A DNA stretch of 64,000 nucleotides from Salvelinus alpinus (lineage: Eukaryota > Chordata > Actinopteri > Salmoniformes > Salmonidae): NCBI RefSeq assembly GCF_045679555.1, contig NC_092092.1, positions 5,858,517 to 5,922,516 on the forward strand. Reading direction: 5' to 3'. How positions within the stretch are numbered: the first letter of the stretch is position 1; every line of letters begins with the position of its first letter. Below are positions 28,845-39,124 of this stretch, piece after piece. The position numbers and the translations under genes were made by a program. The notes beneath the pieces were generated by a model. The model did no database searches, was not told where the DNA came from, and worked only from the letters and a program-made list of their open reading frames with translations.

Positions 28845-30152
28845 AAGCCTTCAGAAGGTATTCACACTCTTTGACTTGTTCGACATTTTGTTGTGTTACA
28901 GTCTAAATTCAAAATGTATTCAATTGATTCAATTCTCTCACCCATCTACACACCATACCCCATAATGAAAAAAATAATTGAAAATTGATTGAAAATGAAA
29001 TACAGAAATATGTCATTTACATAAGTATTCACACCCCTGAGTCAATACTTTGTAAAAACAACTTTGGCAGCAATTACAGCTGTGAGTCTTTCTGGGTAAG
29101 TCTCTAAGAGCTTTCCACACCTGGATTGTGCAAAAGTCTTTAAACTCTGTCAAATTGGTTGTTGATCGTTGCTAGACAACCATTTTCAGGTGGACTGCTA
29201 CTCAATCATAGATTATCAAGTAGATTTAATTCAAAACTGTAACTCGGCAACTCAGGAACATTCACTGTCTTCTTGGTAAGCAACTCCAGTGTATATTTGG
29301 CCTTGTGTTTTAGGTTATTGTCCTGCTGAAAGGTGAATTCATCTCCCAGTGTCTGGTGGAAAGCAGACTGGACCAGGTTTTGCAGCCATCACCATGTTTG
29401 AAAATATGGTACTGGTTAGTATTGTGGAGCAACTACAATGTTGTTGATCCATTCTCAGTTTTCTCCTATCACTGCCATTAAACTCTGTAACTGTTTTAAA
29501 GTCACAATTGGCCTTATGGTGAAAAATCTGAGTGGTTTCCTTCCTTTCTGGCAACTGAATTAGGAAGGACGCCTGTATCTTTGTAGTGACCGGGTGTATT
29601 GATACACCATCCAAAGTGTAATTAATTACTTCACCATGCCCACAGGGATATTCAATATCTGCTTTTAAGTTGTTTTACCCATCTACCAATAAGTGCCCTT
29701 CTTTTTGAGGATTGGAAAACCTCCCTGGTCTTTGTGGTTGAATCTGTATTTGAAATTCACTGCTCGGCAGAGGGACCTTACAGATAATTGTGTGTGTGGG
29801 GTACAGAGATGAGGTAGTCATTTAAAACTCATGTTAAAGACAATTATTGCACACAGATTGAGCCATGCAACTTATTATGTGACTTGTTAAGTGACATTTT
29901 TACTCCTGAACTTATTTAGGCTTGCTGTAACAAAGAGGTTGAGTAATTATTGACTCATTATATTTCAGCTTTTTATTTTTAATTAATTGGTAAAAATGTC
30001 TAAAAAACTGAATTCCACTTTGACATTACAGGGTATTGTGTGTTGGCCAGTGACAAAAAAAAGGCACATTTAATCAATTCTAAATTCAGGCTGTAACAAA
30101 ACAAAATGTGGAAAAAGTCAATGGGTGTGAATACTTTCTGAAGGCTCTGTAC
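28845..30152 (-). mobile_element. Tc1-like transposon, decayed full length
   Basis: Terminal inverted repeats are clear: GCCTTCAGAAGGTATTCACA on the left, and GTGTGAATACTTTCTGAAGG on the right. The transposase would be on the minus strand but is heavily mutated. Only one longer frame remains, at 29339-29614. The same family occurs at 47706-50020 and, more distantly, at 57527-59989. Confidence 0.85.
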
Positions 30153-30459
30153 AGAACCTTTTTGTTTTTAGCGTGTACTTCATTGGAAGTGTACATAAGT
30201 GTACATAAAACACCATGCCATTACAGATTTGAAAATAACCCTTTTGTTTTCGACATAATAGGCTGCTGGCCTAGCTGCTGTTACTGTCTAACGTACTATG
30301 TAAGGTGTTGGCATACTCCGGGGATTGAGGATAACATTGTAGCGAATTAGACGTGCATCATGACAGCGACTACTTACCACTATAGTAATATGGTTATTAT
30401 ATGCAAAAGAAAAAACATGAATTTCTTTGCTACTAAAGCCAATTCTAAGTATAGTGTCA

Positions 30460-31130
30460 CCAGGTCATCCGACCCAGGCATTTCAAAGGTGGCACACCCA
30501 GCAACAGGGAGTCTAACCCAGGCATTTCAAAGGTGGCACACCCAGCAACAGGGAGTCTAACCCAGGCATTTCAAAGGTGGCATGCCCAGCAACAGGGAGT
30601 CTAACCCAGGCATTTCAAAGGTGGCATGCCCAGCAACAGGGAGTCTAACCCAGGCATTTCAAAGGTGGCATGCCCAGCAACAGGGAGTCTAACCCAGGCA
30701 TTTCAAAGGTGGCACACCCAGCAACAGGGAGTCTAACCCAGGCATTTCAAAGGTGGCATGCCCAGCAACAGGGAGTCTAACCCAGGCATTTCAAAGGTGG
30801 CATGCCCAGCAACAGGGAGTCTAACCCAGGCATTTCAAAGGTGGCATGCCCAGCAACAGGGAGTCTAACCCAGGCATTTCAAAGGTGGCATGCCCAGCAA
30901 CAGGGAGTCTAACCCAGGCATTTCAAAGGTGGCATGCCCAGCAACAGGGAGTCTAACCCAGGCATTTCAAAGGTGGCATGCCCAGCAACAGGGAGTCTAA
31001 CCCAGGCATTTCAAAGGTGGCATGCCCAGCAACAGGGAGTCTAACCCAGGCATTTCAAAGGTGGCATGCCCAGCAACAGGGAGTCTAACCCAGGCATTTC
31101 AAAGGTGGCATGCCCAGCAACAGGGAGCCA
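30460..31130. repeat. 44-bp minisatellite, about 15 copies
   Basis: The unit CCCAGGCATTTCAAAGGTGG plus CATGCCCAGCAACAGGGAGTCTAA repeats about 15 times with almost no change except CACACC/CATGCC. The high uniformity suggests recent expansion. Confidence 0.96.
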
Positions 31131-31562
31131 GTGAGGCATGTAATTAATAACCATTTCCCCTACTTTAATCTTTAAATATAACTGCAACTTTATTCTCAAG
31201 AAGTCTATTTTATTCTCAACATTTTTGACTTTATTCTCCCAATTTTTTTGTTGAGTTGATTCTCAAAATATTTTGACTATATTCTTGAAGTTGAATATTC
31301 TCAGAATATTGCAAATTTATTCACAAAGTTCAATTTTGACTTCATTGTCAAAGTATTGCGAGTTTTTGAAGAACTATCCCCATCAAATAAACATTTTTAT
31401 CTCTTCATTTGGCCCTAATGCTCTTCCGTATGATGCACTTTTCACTGGAAATATATATTTTTTGCTTCTTTCTGTATTATATTTGACCCATTTACAATAA
31501 ATAGGCAGCACTGTGTTACAGCTTTGTCTTTCTGTTCCTGAAATACTATCCCAGCTCAGTAG

Positions 31563-31850
31563 AATGGCAGCAGGTAGTCTAGTGGATAAGGAGGTGAGCC
31601 AGAAAACGGAGAGTTGCTATTTCGAATCCCGGATCTTACAGGAAAAATCTGGTTGGATGCAAGCTGCAACCGGAGGGTGGGTGGTATCAAAATCCATTGG
31701 CATTTAAACCCCCACAACCACTGCTCCACGGGCACCCAGTGTGGCTGCTCCAACCTCTCTCATATGTGTGTGTCTGTCAGAGGTTGGGATCAAGTGGAAG
31801 TCAAATTTCAGGTTGGACATGAAAGTGGACGAATAAAATGATTTTAATCT
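31563..31850 (+). mobile_element. tRNA-derived SINE
   Basis: The head shows pol III box A-like TAGTCTAGTGGATAAGG (31576) and box B-like ATTTCGAATCCC (31619). The tRNA-unrelated body follows, ending in an A/T-rich tail at GAATAAAATG (31831). This is not a functional tRNA gene: the cloverleaf does not close. Confidence 0.7.
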
Positions 31851-31964
31851 ACTCTACAGTATACTATAGAAACACATCTTTAACATGTCCATCATGTAAA
31901 ATCACCCGTACTCGTCAGGTGCTTCCTCTCTGTTTGTGGTTTATTGAATTAAGGGTCTTTGTCT

Positions 31965-32075
31965 GCGTCCCAAACGGCACCCTATTCCCTGTATACTGCT
32001 TTACTTCTGACCAAGGGCCCATAGGGTTCTGATCAAAAGTATTCATAGGCAATAGGGTGCCATTCGGGACACACG
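31965..32075. mobile_element. Palindromic MITE
   Basis: GTCCCAAACGGCACCCTATT on the left, and AATAGGGTGCCATTCGGGAC on the right. It lies about 200 bases upstream of the dusp13a-like start codon. Confidence 0.8.
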
Positions 32076-32280
32076 CCCGGGGTGGTGTGAAAGGACACAG
32101 TCACAGCCGCCAGTTTGTGATCCTGCCCTCTGCCTGACTTACTGAGGGTAAACAAACGCCAGCTCACACATATCAGCTGAAGTGGGAGTATAGAGTGTAC
32201 TGCTGCTTTAACACAGTGAAAACATTGACTAGTAGCCTAGTCATTGATTTGTAATTTGAGGGGGATTTGGAATTGGAATA

Positions 32281-34797
32281 ATGGCAGCCCTGAAGACCAA
32301 AAAAGAACCCAGGAAAGAGTACCTATCTGTGAAGGACTTGGAAAAGATTTTGGATTCTTGCACGCTGCGGTTGACCCAGATAAATGAGGTTTGGCCGAAC
32401 ATATTCATAGGAAATGTGTAAGTATTCATTTGAATAATTATTCATCTTAACTGCATTACACGTAGTTCATTGTTTAAGCATTTGTAAATAAAAAATACTC
32501 AAGCAGTTATGATCAATTCTATGTCGATGTCACAGTAAACAGATCAACTATAACCCAAGGTCATATCATAGGCTACTGCAAACATCTAATGTAATTAAAC
32601 AGAAGTATTATTTATCGTTTGTACAGTTTCTGACGAGATGAAAACTATTTGACAAACTAATGTAGCTAGTGCTGCACTACATTCACATTAGTTCAGTCTC
32701 AACACCTTCTCTCTTTTTGTCTTACCAGGGCAATAGCCCAAAACAGGAGTTCCTTGCAGAAGTTAGGCGTCACTCATGTTTTAAACGCTGCTCATTCCAA
32801 GCGAGGCAGCATAGGGGATCACAGATTTTATGGCAACAGCTTTGTTTATTATGGTATTCCAGCAGAGGACTCGACTCACTTTGATCTGGATGTGTACTTC
32901 AAGCCCGCAGCTGATTTCATTCACAAAGCATTGAAACAACCAGATGGTAAGACTCCTATTCTAAGTCAAGTAGGGCCAATCAGCAGTTGAAACTATAACA
33001 AAGTGCTTTGCCTGGCCCTGTTTCGAAACAAGAATGGAATCACTCTCAAATTCATAGACAGAGCTATGGATGCAAACACTGACCATCCAAGATATCTACA
33101 TTATCGTTTGAACCATGTTTTGAGGCTGTACAGTGTTTGTTTACATTTCCAATGTTTACAAACATTGGTGTAAAACAAGCTTATATTTGGGTTCTGATGG
33201 GCTACGACAGTTCAATTAAGCATTTATAAGTTATATTCTTCGAGAATAAGGCCAAAAATTGATGTAGCAACTGCTGATTTTCCCTGTAATTTTACATAGA
33301 ATATCTTTACAAGCAGAGTTATGATCACCAAAAAAGATAATTTGAAGTTGACACATTTCATCTGTTAGGCTTACAATTGGTCTTTACGAAAGCACCAACC
33401 TCAACTCATTCCCACAGTACACCACTCTGTCCCTGTATAGCACCAACCTCAACTCATTCCCACAGTACACCACTCTGTCCCTGTATAGCACCAACCTCAA
33501 CTCATTCCCACAGTACACCACTCTGTCCCTGTATAGCACCAACCTCAACTCATTCCCACAGTACACCACTCTGTCCCTGTATAGCACCGACCTCAACCCA
33601 TTCCCACAGTACACCACTCTGTCCCTGTATAGCACCAACCTCAACTCATTCCCACAGTACACCACTCTGTCTCTGTATAGCACCAACCTCAACTCATTCC
33701 CACAGTACACCACTCTGTCTCTGTATAGTACCGACCTCAACCCATTCCCACAGTACACCACTCTGTCCCTGTATAGCACCGACCTCAACCCATTCCCACA
33801 GTACACCACTCTGTCCCTGTATAGCACCAACCTCAACTCATTCCCACAGTACACCACTCTGTCTCTGTATAGCACCAACCTCAACTCATTCCCACAGTAC
33901 ACCACTCTGTCTCTGTATAGTACCGACCTCAACCCATTCCCACAGTACCCAAGCCTGTCCCTGTATAGCACCGACCTCAACCCATTCCCACAGTACCCCA
34001 CTCTGTCCCTATATAGTACCGACCTCAACCCATTCCCACAGTACACCACTCTGTCTCTGTATAGTACCGACCTCAACCCATTCCCACAATACCCCACTCT
34101 GTCCCTGTATAGCACATTGAATAGTTAGTTATACAGTAACTACTTCCAATCCACACAAACAAGAATAAAAAATCTTACCTTACAGTACTTTATAAAGTCT
34201 AACCATGGATCCTCTCAGAGAGCCTCACCACCAGAGGACAGGCAACATTGGGTTTATGTGACAGCCAAGCAGCCTAGGCCTCTCTCTCTTTCTGCAAAGG
34301 AAACTTAAATGATCAAAGGCAATGAATTATGGAAACTATTTTTAGATCTCTGAGGGGAACAGAAAGGCCACAGTTTGAGGCGGGCAGTCATGTATGATAT
34401 TAATAACATGGTGGCCTCTCACTAATCCCTCTCCCTCTCCATCACTTTCATTTTCTCTTTTCATCTTTTCTCGCCACTTTTTAGGCCGTCATTCTAAATA
34501 ACAATTAGTTCTTAATTGACTCGCTGGGATATAAAGTTAAATAATTAAACAAACAATTCTCTTCTCTCCTCTCCAGGGAAGATTCTCGTCCATTGCATTA
34601 TGGGTATGAGCAGATCGTCTACCTTGGTGTTGGCGTACCTCATGTTGTATTGTCACATCCCCCTCCATTGTGCTCTTCAGAAAGTCATCCAGAAAAGAGC
34701 CATTTACCCTAACAGGAACTTCCTGGCTCTGCTGCTGGACCTAGATCTTCAGCTGAAGAGAAAACAGAAAACATGGAAAACCTGTCTGATTCTGTAG
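32281..34797 (+). CDS. dusp13a: Dual-specificity phosphatase 13A-like
   Basis: Three coding exons, 32281-32417, 32729-32946 and 34577-34797, GT-AG, joining to 191 residues. This is an atypical dual-specificity phosphatase of the small DUSP13/DUSP29 group. These have only a catalytic domain and are known from muscle and testis. Parts in order: basic N-terminus MAALKTKKEPRK, the family signature INEVWPNIFIGN, KLGVTHVLNAAH, the general-acid loop around EDSTHFDLDVYF, and the P-loop VHCIMGMSRSS with nucleophile Cys125 and Arg131, then AYLML and PNRNFLALLLDLD. THVLNAAH and AADFIHKAL are closest to mammalian DUSP13A (MDSP); this subtype call is from memory. It leads two phosphatase paralogs on the same strand. 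The second intron holds a 48-bp minisatellite. AATAAA at 35190 could end the transcript. Confidence 0.93.
33390..34116. repeat. 48-bp minisatellite, about 15 copies
   Basis: The unit AGCACCAACCTCAACTCATT plus CCCACAGTACACCACTCTGTCCCTGTAT repeats about 15 times in intron 2 of dusp13a. Because 48 is divisible by three, both strands stay open for over 240 codons. These frames are repeat artefacts. Variants (CCAACCTCAACTC and CCGACCTCAACCC) alternate in small blocks. Confidence 0.96.
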
Positions 34798-35472
34798 AGA
34801 TCAGAACACAGCAAAACAGACCAAATGCCACAAGTTAATATTTGTATTAGTGCACAACGAAGAAGCTTAAAAAGAGGAAGTTGATTTTCAAATCAAGTGG
34901 GAATGAATCTATGTCAAATCCCTTTCTAGTGCACAAACTACCTAAAACAAACAAGTATACCTCACCTACATACGGTATGTTGAATAAAATATGTTGCAAA
35001 ATTTTGGGGGGATTTATAATTCATTTGAAAGAGCAGACTGTTATTGGCATTATAAATGTATATGGATGTTGTATAAATGTTTAAAAAAAAACAGACTTCC
35101 TCTATTTTCAGCAGTGCCATCAAACGAGGGCATTGGTAAACAGAGCTCAGACAATGGCTGTGTCCACACAGTGAAGGAACATTATTTTAAATAAATATCA
35201 ACACAGAAGACACGAGCAGTATCTCTAAAGCTATTTTTGTCGCTGCCGTCAAAAACCAAACAGTGTGTCCACTCCCACTCTCCATACCTACTGGTAGCTC
35301 ACATAACCTTGGGGGTATGCAGAAGAGATGCCAGAAATATTTTGAGCCGAGGTCATTCAGGTGTAAAAATAGAACGAGTTAAGGCAGATGTCTACTACCT
35401 ACAGCCAGTTGTGCTGCTAGAATACATGTTGGAAGAATAACTCATATCTGCACAATATCAATTTGGATATAC
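34798..35472 (+). other. dusp13a-like 3' UTR and flank
   Basis: AT-rich sequence after the stop, with AATAAA at 35190-35195 as a likely poly(A) signal. No further exon or transposon recognised up to 35472. Confidence 0.55.
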
Positions 35473-35890
35473 ACTGAGTGTACAAAACATTAGGAACACC
35501 TTCCTAATATTGAGTTTGCACCTCATTTTGCCCTTAGAACAGCATCAGTTCGTCGGGGCATGGACTCTACAACGTGTCCAAAGCGTTCCGCAGGGATGCT
35601 GGCCCATGTTGACTCCAATGCTTCCCACAGTTGTGTCATGTTGGCTGGATGTCCTTTGGGTGGTGGACCTTTATTGATACACACGGGAAACTGTTGAGCG
35701 TGAAAAAAAAAAACAGCAGCGTTGCAGTTCTTGACACAATCAAATCAAATCAAATGTATTTATATAGCCCTTCGTACATCAGCTGATATCTCAAAGTGCT
35801 GTACAGAAACCCAGCCTAAAACCCCAAACAGCAAGCAATGCAGGTGTAGAAGCACAATCACACCGGTGCACCTGGCACTTACTACCAAAT
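35473..35890 (-). mobile_element. Tc1-like fragment split by a SINE-like insert
   Basis: The left end carries CACTGAGTGTACAAAACATTAGG, a known Tc1 terminal sequence (shown in part). The fragment covers the end of the transposase gene in antisense. It is interrupted at about 35738-35863 and continues as CACCGGTGCACCTGGCACTT to 35888. The other end is missing. Confidence 0.75.
35742..35863. mobile_element. Short retroposon with 8-bp target duplication
   Basis: A sequence running from AATCAAATCAAATGTATTTA to GCAATGCAGGTGTAGAAG is flanked on both sides by CACAATCA, the target-site duplication. It sits inside the Tc1 fragment, so it inserted later. Confidence 0.7.
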
Positions 35891-36110
35891 AAAATAAAAT
35901 AAAATTTTATTGGTCACATACACATATTTAGCAGATTTTATTGTGGGTGTAGCGAAATGCTTGTGTTCCTAGCTCAAACAGTGCAGTAATATCTAACAAT
36001 AAACACAAATATAAAAGTAAAAAAATGGAATTAATAAATATATAAATATTAGATTGAGCAATGTCGGAGTGGCATTGACTAAAATACAGTAGAATAGAAT
36101 ACAGTATTTA
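35891..36110 (-). mobile_element. LINE 3'-tail fragment
   Basis: AAATAAAATAAAATTTTATT followed by GGTCACATACACATATTTAG and GCGAAATGCTTGTG, resembling the 3' end of salmonid LINEs in minus orientation. No coding part. Confidence 0.55.
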
Positions 36111-36776
36111 CAGTACCAGTCAAAAGTTTTAGAACACCTACTCATTCAAGAGGTTTTATTTATTTTTACTATTTTCTACATTGTAAGATAATAGTGAAGA
36201 CATCAAGACTATGAAATAACACATATGGAATCATGTAGTAACCAAAAAAGTGTTAAACAAATCAAAATATATTTTGTATTTGAGATTCTTCAAATAGCCA
36301 CCCTTTGCCTTGATGACAGCTTTGCACACTCTTGGCATTCTCTCAACCAGCTTCACCTGGAATGCTTTTCCAACCGTCTCAAGGAGTTCACACACATATG
36401 CTGAGCACTTGTTGGCTGCTTTTCCTTCACTCTGCGGTCCAACTCATCCCAAACCATCTCAATTGGGTTGAGGTCAGGTGATTGTGGAGGCCAGGTCATC
36501 TGATGCAGCACTCCATCACTCTCCTTCTTGGTCAAATAGCCCTTACACAGCCTGGAGGTGTGTTGGGTCATTGTCCTGTTGAAAAACAAATGACAGTCCC
36601 ACTAAGCCCAAACCAGATGGGATGGCGTATCGCTGCAGAATGCTGTGGTAGCCATGCTGGTTAAGTGTGCCTTGAATTCTAAATAAATCACAGACAGTGT
36701 CACAACTCCTCCGTGCTTTACGGTGGGAAATACACATGCGGAGATCATCCGTTCACCCACATCGCGTCTCACAAAG
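36111..36776 (-). mobile_element. Tc1-like transposon, truncated
   Basis: Same family as 391-1412. The left terminal repeat CAGTACCAGTCAAAAGTTTT starts at 36111. Minus-strand transposase pieces at 36353-36589 encode CKGYLTKKESDGVLHQMTWP and QSPDLNPIEMVWDELDRR, which carries the third acidic residue. Pieces at 36543-36737 encode [18 protein letters not shown] and FVFQQDNDPTH. The N-terminal half is missing. Confidence 0.87.
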
Positions 36777-37040
36777 AGATTGTCCTCAGCACAAGGTACA
36801 CCTGTGTAATGATCATGCTGTTTAAATCAGCTTCTTGATACGCCACACCTGTCAGGTGGATGGATTATCTTGGCAAAGGAAAAATGCTCACTAACAGGGA
36901 TGTAAACAAATATGTTCACAAAATTGGAGAGAAATAAGCTATTTGTGCGTATAGAACATTTCTGGGATCTTTCCTTTTCATCTCATGAAACATGGGACCA
37001 ACACTTTACATGTTGCGTTTATATTTTTGTTCAGTGTAGA
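36777..37040 (+). mobile_element. Tc1-like 3' end remnant
   Basis: Runs from CAGCACAAGGTACACCTGTG to GCGTTTATATTTTTGTTCAG, the untranslated end and terminal repeat of another salmonid Tc1 family. No transposase frame is left. Confidence 0.65.
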
Positions 37041-37189
37041 GCAGAGCTGCAGTTCAACATGAACACCATGGAAATCAGCTTTTTGCCCCTGACTTGAGGA
37101 GAGAGGAGGATATGTACTTATAGATAAATAAAGAAGAAGATACTTAGTATAAAGCACATTGTTTTGTACTTGTGCAGAGACACACTTTA

Positions 37190-38282
37190 GCTACACCGTA
37201 AAAGCTTTCCTGTTGTTTTTACTGTAATTTACAAACAACTAAGGGGAGAATACTGTTTTTACAGTATTTTACCATAATTTTAGGAGGTATAAAAGACCAA
37301 ATGTATCTGTTTAATATCACTTTCACTTCAAGAGGCCTTAACAAAGGCTCCCACACTGGCAGTGAATACTGGATACAACAGGCCAAAGGACATGGGAAAT
37401 AGTGAGACTTGTCACCTCTCCAATCTGTCCCCTATACACATTTCAGTGTAGGAACACTACTACGACAAATCAGTTCAATTGGCACAGGACTCTCACTCAC
37501 GGGTGGTACAAATTTAGCCTCTTATAAAGCACGCCTCAAAATATGTTAATGAGCCAGAAACACAATACCATGCAACCTCTAGTGGTCAAAAGGTTTTTGG
37601 CACTCCAAAAATACGATACAGTACTGTATTCTGTGTGTGTATTATAAATACAGCAATTATTTTCCTGCCCACAACATTTTCCCTCAATGCACCATCATTT
37701 ACAGTGTGCAGAAGTTCAACGCTTTACAGTGTTTTACTGTTGATAAATGTACACATTTGCTGTATAAGTCACCGTTTGCCACAATGTGCATTTTAGGCAT
37801 TACTTAAATCCCTAACATGCATTGGCAAATGACAGAAATAGAATTCTGGTCAAAGAATAAAAAAATAAAAAGTATTTTATTTAACCTTTTATTTAACTAG
37901 GCAAGTCAGTTAAGAACACATTCTTATTTACAATGACGGCCTCCCCTGACCAAACCCGGACGACGCTGGGCCAATTGTGCGCCGCCCTATGGGACTCCCA
38001 ATCACGGCTGGATGTGATACAGCCTGGATTCGAACCAAGGACTGTAGTGACATCTCTTGCACTGAGACGCAGTGCCACTAGGGAGGCCCAAATGCTGTGC
38101 GGTTACAGTAAAGTACTGTTAAACCAAAGTTTATTTGGAATTTACAGTATAATTTACTGTTTATGCCTAAAATCACCAAGAGTGCATTGCCATTTACTGC
38201 AATTTACTGTAAATAATTAATACAGTACTTTACTTGAATGTTTTATGGTATAATACTGTCAAAACAACATTCTACAGTGTAC
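37190..38282. repeat. ACAGTA-rich repeat, split by a SINE
   Basis: Non-coding sequence full of TTTACTGTAA and TACAGTA motifs on both sides of the SINE at 37862-38092. The piece at 37785-37855 recurs inverted at 60168-60240. Confidence 0.55.
37862..38092 (-). mobile_element. tRNA-derived SINE
   Basis: On the minus strand the element starts near 38092 and has a box B-like GGTTCGAATCC (38028-38038). The body includes GGCGGCGCACAATTGGCCCA, and the tail ends GTTAAATAAAAGGTTAAATA. A second copy lies at 56945-57183, and a 3' half at 60050-60160. Confidence 0.82.
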
Positions 38283-38307
38283 CTCTCTCTCACACACGTG
38301 TTAATAT

Positions 38308-38310
<3 letters not shown>

Positions 38311-38350
<40 letters not shown>
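38311..38350. repeat. (GT)n microsatellite
   Basis: About 20 GT units followed by imperfect GTGTGT stretches to 38378. Confidence 0.97.
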
Positions 38351-38352
<2 letters not shown>

Positions 38353-38379
38353 ATTTGTGTGTACGTGTGTGAGTGTGTG

Positions 38380-39124
38380 ACATATAGAGAGATGGATAAA
38401 GCTATCAAAATGTTGCAGTGCACATCCATATGCTACACCAGGACGCTTTTACGAAAGGTCACAGAAACAGATTTGGTCTCAATGACTCGTCCCCACGGAC
38501 ATGACAATAATTCTCCAAAGCCCACCACTGAGCATCACATTAAATCTCTACACCCCTGGAACTGGAATAAAAGAATAAGCCGCAGCTGCGTTGCTAATGG
38601 TTTATTTACAATGACAATGAATAGGATAAATAAGTATGAATAGGATAAATAAGTATGATCTCTAGCCAATGCCTAGAGCAGAATCTGTCCTAGCTAAACG
38701 AACGCAAATATATACAGTATGAATAATATATGAGGCTTTTCGCATTCCCAGTGTGTAAATGTTGCTCTCGTTTGAAGGAAAAAAGGGATATATTTTATAT
38801 ATTATACAGTATTAGTTATACTGTATAATACTGTATATATAGAATACTGATTCTGAGGAAAGAAATTTGTTTTATTTGAGAGTTACTGTATTAAAGACAA
38901 GTTATTGTAAACTGTATGGCACTTTTATCTGGACTACCTGATTAGTTATACATACAATGAATACATATACTACCCCGGACCAAAGGAATTGAAGTGCTAA
39001 TCTCAAAATATATGTTTTTGTGTTGTTCATGAATGGGGTCGAGGGCAGAGCAAATGGTGCATTTTGGATGTAACAGGTGGACAAATATAGTTGTGTTTTA
39101 TTGAATAGTATTGTGCCGTATTCT
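38380..39124. other. No gene seen
   Basis: AT-rich sequence with a 21-base direct repeat (TGAATAGGATAAATAAGTAT at 38619 and 38638) and TATA-rich palindromes at 38795-38840. No coding or mobile feature recognised. Confidence 0.5.

Noticed and set aside
30460-31130. CRISPR-like regular direct repeats
   Set aside because: The copies abut with no unique spacers, and the window is vertebrate DNA. It is a minisatellite. The same holds for the other arrays.
31576-31640. tRNA gene (box A and box B present)
   Set aside because: The head belongs to a SINE. Acceptor and anticodon stems do not pair, and a SINE body and A-rich tail follow. The SINE heads at 38092 and 57183 are rejected for the same reason.
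33384-34120. Open frames of about 245 codons on both strands with regular 16-residue repeats
   Set aside because: They come from a 48-bp minisatellite in the dusp13a-like intron. A unit length divisible by three with no stops keeps all such frames open. No start context or domain.
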